Source of the DNA: Candidatus Fermentithermobacillaceae bacterium
GTDB taxonomy: Bacteria > Bacillota > Sulfobacillia > Fermentithermobacillales > Fermentithermobacillaceae
Assembly (NCBI GenBank): GCA_012840345.1
Contig: DULO01000078.1
Location: 1-41,339, forward strand
DNA length: 41,339 nucleotides
Reading direction: 5' to 3'
The stretch's first letter is position 1; each line of letters starts with the position of its first letter. Of the stretch, positions 33,879-41,339 are shown piece after piece. Both the position numbers and the translations under genes were made by a program. A model generated the notes under the pieces. It was not told the DNA's origin. It saw only the letters and a program-made list of their open reading frames with translations, and did not search any database.

Positions 33879-36800
33879 GCGAAGGACCGAAGTGGACGGC
33901 AGAGCAAAGACTGGCGATAGAGACCCGAGGAACGAATCTTCTGGTGTCCGCGTCGGCCGGCACGGGCAAGACCGCGGTATTGGTGGAAAGGGTGATCCGG
34001 CTCGTGACCGGAGATCCTCCCGCGGACATCGAGCGCTTCCTCGTGGTCACCTTCACGGAGAAGGCAGCTCAGGAGATGAAGGCGAGGATCCGGGCCGCCC
34101 TTGAGAAGAAGATAGCCGAAAGCGGGGAGGACACGCCGCTCAGGCGTCAGCTGGACCTCCTTGAAAGGGCTCAGATCTCTACCATTCACGCGTTCTGTTT
34201 GCGCATTCTGAGGAGATTTTTCCACCAAGTGGACCTGGACCCGTCTTTTCGGGTGCTGGATACCGGTGAGGCGGACCTCCTAAAGCAGGATGCCATCGAC
34301 GAGGTCTTTGAGGAGATGTACCAGGCTTCCGACTTGTTCCACGACTTGGTGGATATGTTCGGAGGCCGGGGCGTGGACGAAGGACTCAAGGCCACGGTGG
34401 CGCGCCTGTACGATTTCGCCAGGACACAGCCCTCCATGGAAGCTTGGCTCGAGGAAGCGAGGGCTATGGTCAATAGCGTCTTGACTAGAAACTGTGTGAG
34501 CGGACAAGGCAACGGTGACTGCGGCGGCGCCGGTGACGGCAAAGGCGATGGCAGTGAATCCGGAGATTCGGTTTGGCGGCTTCCATGGACCAGGTCTCTA
34601 TTGAAGTCCGCGGCCCGCGACCTAGACCGTGCTCTTCTCTTGGCTCAAGAAGCCCGTAAGATCTGCCTCGAGCCGGGCGGTCCGCTCGCGTATCTGGAAG
34701 TAATCGAAGAAGAAATGGACGTCTACTCCAGGGCAAAGGGCCTGGTTGAGAAGCTGTTGGCCGCGGGCGATGACACGCTCCAGGACGGGACCTTGGAACA
34801 ACCCGGAGAATCCCTGCGACAGTTGCTCGGCCACGAGTTCGCCCGCATGCCTTCAATCCGGAGACCGGAAAACCCGGTTCTCAAAGAAGGGGCTCAAGCG
34901 AGGCGTAATGCCGCCAAGGAGCAGTTCCGAAGAATCGGCGAGTACGCGTTCATGCGGCCGGCGGAGGAGTTGATCAAGGAGCTCACCGCTTTGGCCCCCT
35001 ATCTCGACTGCCTCATAGCCGTGGTAAAGCAGCTCGACGCCAGGTACACCGCCAAGAAGCTGGACCGCGGCGGCCTGGATTTCTACGACCTTGAAAGATA
35101 CTGCCTCCTCGCCCTTTCCAAGGACAACGGCGCGGTGGCGGCTCAAGTCCGGTCTGAGTTTGACTACGTGTTGGTCGATGAGTACCAGGACACCAACCCT
35201 GTCCAAGAGGCTTTGCTTGCGCTGGTGACGAGAGACGGAGACCAATCCAATCTCTTTACTGTCGGGGACATCAAGCAAAGCATATACCGCTTCAGGCTTG
35301 CCGAGCCCCGCATTTTCCTTGAAAGGCACAGGAGGTACGCGGTTGCCGGGGAAAGAGATAGCATCGCCGCGGCACGCCCCGGACTGCGCATAGACCTGTC
35401 GACCAACTTCCGCAGCCGGTCCGAAGTGTTGGATGCCGCCAACTGGGTATTCGAGCGCATCATGCGGGCGGACCTGGCGGACATCGACTACGACGAGGGG
35501 CACCGGCTGCGGTTGGGAGCAGGCTATCCCCCTTGTGAAGACGATACGTTCGTGGCCGAGCTGCACCTAATGGAAAGGGAGATGCCGGAACGTTCGGCCT
35601 CCTCCCAGGGCGTTGGTTCAGATGCTTCCACAGACGACGCGGAAGACGCTCCCCCGGACAGTTCTTCAGACCTTGAGGATTACGAAGCGGTTGAAAAGGA
35701 AGCCTTCGTGGTGGCTTCGAGGATCGCGGAGATGGTGAACCCGGGGCGCCCCCTCATGTTGTGGGACGCGGGCAAACAAGCCTACAGGCCGTGCACGTAC
35801 AAGGACATCGCTATTCTGATGAGGTCTACCAAGGAGCGCGCCAACGCCGTCCTCGAGGCCCTTGGCAGGGCGGGTATCCCGGCTTACGCCGACACCGCCA
35901 CCGGATACTTCCAGGCAAGAGAGGTGGAGATAGCCCTCTCGCTCTTGTCCATCATCGACAACCCGAGGCAGGACATTCCTTTGGCTGCCGTATTGCGGTC
36001 ACCGGTTGTCGGGCTAAGCGCCGAGGACCTTGCCGCAATCAGGATTCACGATAGGGAAGGGGATTTCTACGACGCGGTCGTGGCCGCGGCCCGTGCCGGT
36101 AGCAGTGGCTCGCCGGGGGACAGCGAGTCCGTCGCGGACGGTGAGCCCCGCCTATCTCAGGTTCTAAGACAGTTCCTTTCTGACCTCGACCGCTGGCGGA
36201 CCATGGCGCGCCGGAAGCCTCTGGCCGAAGTCCTTTGGACCATCCTTCGAGAGACCGGCTACGAGGACTACGTCGGAGGTTTGCCTGGAGGAGCGCAACG
36301 TCAAGCCAATCTACGAGTCCTGTGCGACCGCGCTAGGCAGTTTGACAGCTATGGCCATCACGGTCTGTTTCGCTTCTTGCGGTTCATCGAGCGTCTTCAG
36401 GAGTCCGAGGGAGATCTGGGCGCGGCGCGAGCCCTTGGCGAGCAGGAAGACGTCGTGCGCGTGATGTCCATCCATAAGGCGAAGGGACTGGAGTTTCCCG
36501 TGGTCTTCGTCATGGACCTTGGCAAGAGGTTCAACACCGAAGACTTGCGTCAAGACATTTTGTTCCACAGGGAATTGGGTATCGGCGCGATGTACTGCGA
36601 CTTGGTGAACCGGGTAAAGTACCCGTCTTTGGCGCACCAAGCCATCGCCCAGAGACTCAAGGAAGAGAACCTTGCCGAGGAGATGCGGGTCCTTTACGTG
36701 GCGCTTACCAGGGCAAAGGAGAAACTGTGCCTGGTCGGGTCGGCGCGGAACCTGGAAAAGATGGTGACGCGCTGGCAGCGCCTTGATATCGCGTCGGCGG

Positions 36801-37876
36801 GGACGTACCTAGACTGGTTGTGCCCGGTCATCCTCGCGGAGAAGGCTTCACTGGAGCAGTCCGCCGCGTCTGAAGCGGGTGCGGTAGTCGCCGCCAACTC
36901 TGCTACCGCGCATACGGCGCCCGACAGTTTACCTCCGTTTTGTGTCCACTTCTGGGGAACCGGCGACGGCCGGCCGATTCCATTGCCTCAGGACCTAAGG
37001 CAACAGTCGGACTACTCGACCGGGTACCAGATTGGGAACCAGATTGCGGAAGCGGGCACTCTTAAGAATCTGCTAGAGACTCTGGCTGCCGGTTCGGACG
37101 AGGCGGTCTACAACGAGGTCAAGCGGCGTCTCGAATGGGTGTATCCGCTGGTTGACCTTACGACGACCCCTGCCAGGATGAGCGTGGGGGAACTGAAACG
37201 GCGTCTCGATGATGAAGAAGAGGACTCCTGGCGCTTCATCCCACGTCCGCGAAAGCGCTTGGCATTCGGCGATGGGAAAGTTCAGAGCGAGGGCATTCGC
37301 CGGGGCATCGCGACTCATACGGTGCTGGCAAGGATGAACCTCTTGGCTTCGGGGTCACCCGGAGAGGTACGGGAGGAGGCGGTACGCTTGGCTGATATGG
37401 GATTCCTGCAAGCGTCAGAGGTCGACGAGGTGGATGTCTCCAGCATAGCAGCGTTTTTCGCGACTCCCGAGGGGCGGATGTTGACCGACAATGCCGATAA
37501 AGTGAGGCGGGAAGTGCCCTTTACCCTCTCCGTTCCGGCCGCGCTTGTGGCAGGACAGATGTCGGCGCCCCGGGAACTGACTGACGAAGCGGACGAAGTG
37601 CTGCTCCAAGGCGTCATTGACGTCTTGGTGGAGGACCGGGATGGCTTGACCATCCTCGACTATAAAACGGACGCGTTGAGCGCGGGCCAAATCGACGATG
37701 CCGTTGCCCGGTATTCTCCTCAAGTAGCACTATACGCTCTAGCTGCCGAAACCATTCTCGGCAAACCGGTTAGAAAGGTCATTATCGCCTTCCTCACGGC
37801 AGGCGAAGTTCGAGAGGTGGATTGGAGGGGCTACCTTGCGTCGCGGGGGTTGCCGCTTCCAACGTCTATGGACTAA
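33875..37876 (+). CDS. addA: ATP-dependent helicase/nuclease AddA
   Basis: A 1333-residue UvrD-type helicase with C-terminal nuclease, partner of AddB. Residues 7-33 hold the Q motif and Walker A (WTAEQRLAIE and SASAGTGKT). VVTFTEKAAQEMKARI, VDEYQDTNPVQ (Walker B), NFRSRSEVL, VMSIHKAKGLEFPVVFV and LYVALTRAKEKL are the helicase motifs. The C-terminal PD-(D/E)XK nuclease has GVIDVLVEDRD and LTILDYKTD. GTG at 33875 has GGAAGGGGGG about 8 bases upstream, and it overlaps the addB stop (GTGA), so the two subunits are made together. Gly/Ser/Asp-rich insertions (residues near 210-240, 585-610 and 750-770) are unlike the usual family sequence. Confidence 0.96.
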   Translation: MSEGPKWTAEQRLAIETRGTNLLVSASAGTGKTAVLVERVIRLVTGDPPADIERFLVVTFTEKAAQEMKARIRAALEKKIAESGEDTPLRRQLDLLERAQISTIHAFCLRILRRFFHQVDLDPSFRVLDTGEADLLKQDAIDEVFEEMYQASDLFHDLVDMFGGRGVDEGLKATVARLYDFARTQPSMEAWLEEARAMVNSVLTRNCVSGQGNGDCGGAGDGKGDGSESGDSVWRLPWTRSLLKSAARDLDRALLLAQEARKICLEPGGPLAYLEVIEEEMDVYSRAKGLVEKLLAAGDDTLQDGTLEQPGESLRQLLGHEFARMPSIRRPENPVLKEGAQARRNAAKEQFRRIGEYAFMRPAEELIKELTALAPYLDCLIAVVKQLDARYTAKKLDRGGLDFYDLERYCLLALSKDNGAVAAQVRSEFDYVLVDEYQDTNPVQEALLALVTRDGDQSNLFTVGDIKQSIYRFRLAEPRIFLERHRRYAVAGERDSIAAARPGLRIDLSTNFRSRSEVLDAANWVFERIMRADLADIDYDEGHRLRLGAGYPPCEDDTFVAELHLMEREMPERSASSQGVGSDASTDDAEDAPPDSSSDLEDYEAVEKEAFVVASRIAEMVNPGRPLMLWDAGKQAYRPCTYKDIAILMRSTKERANAVLEALGRAGIPAYADTATGYFQAREVEIALSLLSIIDNPRQDIPLAAVLRSPVVGLSAEDLAAIRIHDREGDFYDAVVAAARAGSSGSPGDSESVADGEPRLSQVLRQFLSDLDRWRTMARRKPLAEVLWTILRETGYEDYVGGLPGGAQRQANLRVLCDRARQFDSYGHHGLFRFLRFIERLQESEGDLGAARALGEQEDVVRVMSIHKAKGLEFPVVFVMDLGKRFNTEDLRQDILFHRELGIGAMYCDLVNRVKYPSLAHQAIAQRLKEENLAEEMRVLYVALTRAKEKLCLVGSARNLEKMVTRWQRLDIASAGTYLDWLCPVILAEKASLEQSAASEAGAVVAANSATAHTAPDSLPPFCVHFWGTGDGRPIPLPQDLRQQSDYSTGYQIGNQIAEAGTLKNLLETLAAGSDEAVYNEVKRRLEWVYPLVDLTTTPARMSVGELKRRLDDEEEDSWRFIPRPRKRLAFGDGKVQSEGIRRGIATHTVLARMNLLASGSPGEVREEAVRLADMGFLQASEVDEVDVSSIAAFFATPEGRMLTDNADKVRREVPFTLSVPAALVAGQMSAPRELTDEADEVLLQGVIDVLVEDRDGLTILDYKTDALSAGQIDDAVARYSPQVALYALAAETILGKPVRKVIIAFLTAGEVREVDWRGYLASRGLPLPTSMD

Positions 37877-38168
37877 CCCGCTGTCGTGCCAAGGTCAGCG
37901 ACGCGCCGTTATCCAGGGTGATATACAACGATGTACCTTCCTGAGGCCCGTCTGGCTGGACATAGGCGATTTCCTCTTCATCCAGGTTAATGCGGCCACA
38001 GGGCCCCGCTAGCTGGAAACTGCAGAACGGAGCCTGGGCGGGGGCGGGACTTGGCGGAGAGATGGCCTCGACAAGTAATTCCGCTTGAACTCCATCGCTC
38101 ACGTTGATGGATAGCCAAGCCGGTCCTTGGCGCATGAACGACTCTATGGTTCGATACCGTTGGCCCAT
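37866..38168 (-). CDS. Hypothetical small protein
   Basis: A 100-residue protein without signal peptide or membrane helix. The sequence suggests mostly beta strands (AWLSINVSDGVQAELLVEAI, CSFQLAGPCGRINLDEEEIAYV, TSLYITLDNGASLTLARQR), perhaps a small beta-barrel or SH3-like domain with a Pro/Ala loop. I do not recognise a family. GGGGAAA lies just before the ATG. Its 3' end overlaps the end of addA by 11 bases in the opposite direction. Moderate confidence that it is real. Confidence 0.6.
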   Translation of the reverse strand: MGQRYRTIESFMRQGPAWLSINVSDGVQAELLVEAISPPSPAPAQAPFCSFQLAGPCGRINLDEEEIAYVQPDGPQEGTSLYITLDNGASLTLARQRVSP

Positions 38169-38255
38169 TTTCCCCGGACTCCCTTCGTGTGGATGTCTCT
38201 CACTAGCATCTCCAACATGAAAAGAGGGTACACAAGGCGCGGATGAGCGGCGTAC

Positions 38256-38558
38256 CTAGAAGAGTCCGGCTATAGCAAGCGTTACGATGGCAGCTAAGAG
38301 CGGCAGGATTATGCTTCGCGTACGCAACGCGGTTACCAGGCACGCTATGTACGCTAAGGCTAGGCCGGGTATGCGGGGACCGGTTCTCGCCAGTATCTCC
38401 GGCGCTACAAGTGCTGCCAACACAGCAGGCGGGACGTACTCAAGCCAGCGCTTTACCCATCGGGGCATGCGTTCGGCGTCCCTGATCCACAAAACAGGGC
38501 TGGCGCGCAGGAGAAATGTGGCGGTGGCCATTATTACGACGCTCATTACGTCGCTCAT
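38256..38558 (-). CDS. azlD: AzlD-type branched-chain amino acid exporter subunit
   Basis: A 100-residue membrane protein with three or four helices (MSVVIMATATFLLRASPVL, VPPAVLAALVAPEIL, ALAYIACLVTALRTRSIILPLLAAIVTLAIAGLF). It matches AzlD, the small partner of AzlC in export of branched-chain amino acids or their analogues. RAxPxL and VPPAVLAALV are characteristic. It overlaps azlC by 4 bases (ATGA). Confidence 0.9.
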   Translation of the reverse strand: MSDVMSVVIMATATFLLRASPVLWIRDAERMPRWVKRWLEYVPPAVLAALVAPEILARTGPRIPGLALAYIACLVTALRTRSIILPLLAAIVTLAIAGLF

Positions 38559-39073
38559 TCGTCACCGAGCCTCCTCTCAGCGGATCGGCGATGAATCTGC
38601 GCCCTCTTGATCAGCGGTCCGATCAGGCTGGCCCCCAACCCGGTTCCCAAAACCCACGGTACGTATATGGCAAGCATGCAGCCTGCCAAGTAGGGGACCG
38701 AGATCTGGGCACCCTTCGCTCCGCGAGTTACCGACAGCGCATAGGACTCATCGGTCACGCCGAAACCCAGGAGGGTCCGCAACCATGTAGGAATGCGCGG
38801 AAGCCTCGCCGCCAAAGAGGCGCTCATGAGAAGGAAACGGGTGCTCAAGAGGGTTGTCGTGAGCAGAAGGGCTGTTGCGTGTTGTTTCCACAAGCCCAAG
38901 GCCGCGAATTGAGCGCTTCCTGAAAAGACCAGGAAGGACATGAGAATAGCCGTCAGGTTTCCCAAACCTGCGGATCCGGCAGTCGCCCCAAAGACTATTC
39001 CCAGTGTGCCCACAGTCAGGCTGAAGGGTAGAGAGTCGACGATCCCTCTCATCAATTTCACGTTGGCACACAC
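38555..39073 (-). CDS. azlC: AzlC-type amino acid exporter subunit, shortened
   Basis: A 172-residue membrane protein. SLTVGTLGIVFGATAGSAGLGNLTAILMSFLVFSGSAQFAALGLW, LLLSTRFLLMSASLAARLP and GVTDESYALS are diagnostic of AzlC. Usual members have about 230-250 residues; this one stops after LGASLIGPLI with a short basic tail, so the last membrane segment seems missing. The GTG at 39073 is preferred because AGAGG lies 8 bases upstream; an ATG at 39142 would add 23 unconserved residues and lacks a ribosome site. It overlaps azlD and follows the M56 peptidase gene, and may be in the same transcript. Confidence 0.85.
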   Translation of the reverse strand: MCANVKLMRGIVDSLPFSLTVGTLGIVFGATAGSAGLGNLTAILMSFLVFSGSAQFAALGLWKQHATALLLTTTLLSTRFLLMSASLAARLPRIPTWLRTLLGFGVTDESYALSVTRGAKGAQISVPYLAGCMLAIYVPWVLGTGLGASLIGPLIKRAQIHRRSAERRLGDE

Positions 39074-39166
39074 CGCCGGCGCCTCTGCTGTTTCACGAAT
39101 ACTTACAGCAGAAGCGAGGGGATTACAAGCCCGGAAGGGCATAGGCGTTACGGAATTGTTGCTTCT

Positions 39167-41326
39167 TTAATCCAGCCGCATCCCACCGGTCCCCATACTC
39201 GTGCACCGCCAGAAACCATCCTCGTGCTCAAGGCGAACCTCATTCCACCTGATAATCCACCCTTCGAGGTCGCCAGTGCCCACTCCTCCGCCGCCCCCGG
39301 CCCACCAGGTGACTATGTTGAAGTTAACAGGCTTTATGGCATAGGTGCACGAGAACGCGAAGATCGAGTCGTCACCCTCACGGGTCAGTGTGACCTCAAT
39401 CTCGAGGACCTTGAAGTCTGTAATGCGGTTGATGTTCTCGGGCGTCATGTTCTCCCAGTACTGACCGAGTTGGTTCATGAACCCGTACGCGACTTCCTCA
39501 AAGCTGCCGTACCCTTCATCGGGAACGAGCACGTTTTCGTAACTATATTCATACTGGGAGAACTCCATCAGGATGTCGTCCGGGAGCATCCCTTGATAAG
39601 ACTCCTCTGCGATGTACGTGGTAGTTCTATCCCCATCCACGTAGGTGATGTAGCCTGTGCCGATAATGAAGATAAGCCTGGGGCCTTCTTCATCGCCAAA
39701 GTAGATGGCGGGACCCGACGGCAGAACGGGTTCTTCTGCTCTGGCCCAGTACTTGCAGTGCTGGAACAGTATTCTGTAACGGCCGCTGTGCGGTATCTCA
39801 AAGGACCGGACTGTTGGGGCGTCGGTTGGGGGGCCAGATTCGTAACTCTCCTGGTACCACATACGCGTGCCGCCTTCGAAAATGTTCTCGAGGTGGCCCA
39901 TGGCCTCGGGCTGGATATCGTCATACCTGGTAACCCGGTAGATGCTCCAGATAAACTGCTCGGTCGTGGAGGCTATCCAGATCTCGTCATCCATCAGGTA
40001 CAGACGCCATCCGCGTCTGTTCGCGGAAGCCTTGCTCAGGTCGTACTGGTACCGTTCGGTGTATTCGGTGATGTCGGGTATGCTGAAACTGGTTCCAGGC
40101 TCTGGCTCAGATAGCATGAATTCATCCTTAAACGTATCCTCATCCACCACAGACGGCTCGTAGGTAATCCGCTCACTGCGCTGGCCACCATTTTCGTCGG
40201 TGATCATGAGCCGGTTTGGCGTGAGAGTGTAGGATATCCGGTACCCATCTTGCGGCAGGAACGAACTGAGGGGGCACATGTACACGAGCTTCTGGAACCT
40301 GTAACTGCCGTAGAGGTCATTCGGCTTGATTCGCACCGGGTCAATCGCGGGATTCGAGGCACAGGCCGCGATGATAGGGATGCACAGGGCAGCCGCGAGG
40401 AAGGTTGCCCACTTCGGTGCAGGCCGAAATCGCAGCACATTCTTGACGCGCGCCGTTATGCCCGTCTCCCCGAAGGTCAGGGGACTCGCTCCGAAGAACC
40501 GGTGACCTCCGGCGAACGAAAGCAGCGACATGCTGTATTCCTTTGCGATACCCGTGCCGGTCTGCGCTAGCACTTTCTCGTCGCAGCTCATTTCCATGTC
40601 CCTCGTCATGGCATGGAACGCCAGCCAGACAAGCGGGTTGAACCAGTGGACGGTCAGCGCGCCGAAACCGAGCAGCTTGACGAAATGGTCCTTCCGTCTT
40701 AGGTGATAGCGCTCGTGCGCCAGTATGTACTCCCGCTCGCGTTGGCCAAGGCCGAAGGGAATGTAGATCCGGGGCTTAGCGAAGCCGAGGATGAACGGAG
40801 AAGGGATCCGGTCGGATTCATAGACGTCGCCGCTTAACCTTACGGCGGTAGCCACGCAGCGTCTTAAGCGAATGTAGGCGATGACGCCATAGATGAGGAG
40901 CCCTGCGATGCCGGCGCACCAAACCATGGCCCCGATCGTTATCCAGACTTGCAGAGGATTGACGCTCGCTACCGGGTTTGCGGCTGGCAGGGCCGGCAGG
41001 CTGCTGCTGATGAACTCGTTGGCGGCCGGAATGCCGATGGTCACCTTGGGAGCCCTCATGTACCCCAGGTCAGGCGGGATGTATTCGAGGGCAATTCCTC
41101 CGCCGCCTTGCTGCGCGGCAGTCATGTCGAAGGGTTTCGCGTTGAACAAGCTCAGGACCGACGAGAATGACACCGGGCAAACCAATCGGAAAAGGACGAC
41201 TGACCACAGGACGTATGAGTATCCCTTTGGCGTCATCCTGAGAGCCAAGCGGACGAGGAACACCGCGAGGATAACGTAACTCGCCGTGATGCTCATGTTG
41301 ACGGTCCTTATGAACAGCGCGTCCAC
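39167..41326 (-). CDS. BlaR1/MecR1-type M56 membrane peptidase with large C-terminal domain
   Basis: A 719-residue membrane protein. Residues 1-325 resemble BlaR1/MecR1: helices near 12-30, 40-58, 128-150 and 305-322, with the zinc site HERYH at 204-208 (AHERYHLRRKDHFVKLL) and the third-ligand region DMEMSCDEKV. In the family this peptidase responds to an outside signal and triggers cleavage of a BlaI/MecI repressor. The remaining 390 residues, predicted outside the cell after CASNPA, are not the penicillin-binding sensor of BlaR1: no SxxK-type serine site is evident. The region is beta-rich and of unknown family. The GTG start at 41326 has AGGAGGAAT directly upstream, near the window end, so a BlaI-type gene, if present, would lie outside. 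Confidence 0.85.
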   Translation of the reverse strand: MDALFIRTVNMSITASYVILAVFLVRLALRMTPKGYSYVLWSVVLFRLVCPVSFSSVLSLFNAKPFDMTAAQQGGGGIALEYIPPDLGYMRAPKVTIGIPAANEFISSSLPALPAANPVASVNPLQVWITIGAMVWCAGIAGLLIYGVIAYIRLRRCVATAVRLSGDVYESDRIPSPFILGFAKPRIYIPFGLGQREREYILAHERYHLRRKDHFVKLLGFGALTVHWFNPLVWLAFHAMTRDMEMSCDEKVLAQTGTGIAKEYSMSLLSFAGGHRFFGASPLTFGETGITARVKNVLRFRPAPKWATFLAAALCIPIIAACASNPAIDPVRIKPNDLYGSYRFQKLVYMCPLSSFLPQDGYRISYTLTPNRLMITDENGGQRSERITYEPSVVDEDTFKDEFMLSEPEPGTSFSIPDITEYTERYQYDLSKASANRRGWRLYLMDDEIWIASTTEQFIWSIYRVTRYDDIQPEAMGHLENIFEGGTRMWYQESYESGPPTDAPTVRSFEIPHSGRYRILFQHCKYWARAEEPVLPSGPAIYFGDEEGPRLIFIIGTGYITYVDGDRTTTYIAEESYQGMLPDDILMEFSQYEYSYENVLVPDEGYGSFEEVAYGFMNQLGQYWENMTPENINRITDFKVLEIEVTLTREGDDSIFAFSCTYAIKPVNFNIVTWWAGGGGGVGTGDLEGWIIRWNEVRLEHEDGFWRCTSMGTGGMRLD

Positions 41327-41339
41327 AGCTATTCCTCCT

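Overview
The window looks like a GC-rich member of the Bacillota (Firmicutes), probably an endospore-former from a deep clostridial-type lineage. The evidence is the order rimP-nusA-ylxR-infB-rbfA-nrnA-truB-ribF-rpsO-pnp, a T-box leader on serS, RNase J, AddAB in place of RecBCD, a small Spo0E-like protein, a YflT-type stress protein, a BlaR1/MecR1-type membrane peptidase, strong GGAGG ribosome sites and frequent GTG/TTG starts. Species cannot be named from the sequence alone. No tRNA, rRNA, insertion sequence, prophage or CRISPR array was seen.

Layout. 1-2534 is the most unusual part: the 3' end of a cell-wall amidase; a protein fusing a degenerate HNH module to a Nudix hydrolase; a strictly phased array of twelve 31-bp repeats (1555-1926); a folded RNA-like element ending in a U-tract (1975-2053); and a DUF4145-type protein. 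2731-4287 is a glycosyltransferase with TPR repeats. 4415-6001 is serS behind a promoter and T-box leader. 6131-8131 (minus) is a K+-independent H+-pyrophosphatase. 8398-11404 holds thrC-thrB and an S9-type hydrolase. 11441-13204 (minus) holds a PHP-domain hydrolase and a 4-oxalocrotonate tautomerase-like protein.

13407-24590 is the large transcription/translation operon: a promoter, a terminator-like attenuator, then rimP, nusA, ylxR, infB, rbfA, nrnA, truB, ribF, rpsO, pnp and the repair gene nfo, mostly overlapping or closely spaced. 24660-26010 has small accessory genes (Spo0E-like, a membrane protein, a YflT-like protein). 26060-29959 has RNase J, phosphopentomutase and a nucleoside phosphorylase, linking RNA decay with nucleoside salvage. 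30081-37876 is addB-addA, for double-strand-break resection. The right end (minus) has an orphan small protein, azlD/azlC and a M56 sensor-type peptidase whose gene begins 13 bases from the window end.

The best candidate for something undescribed is 694-2534. The phased array, the folded leader element and the two uncharacterised proteins lie together without known partners; that they act together is inference. Other points worth checking are putative RNA regulation of rpsO, rimP-nusA and addB, and low-complexity insertions in both AddA and AddB.
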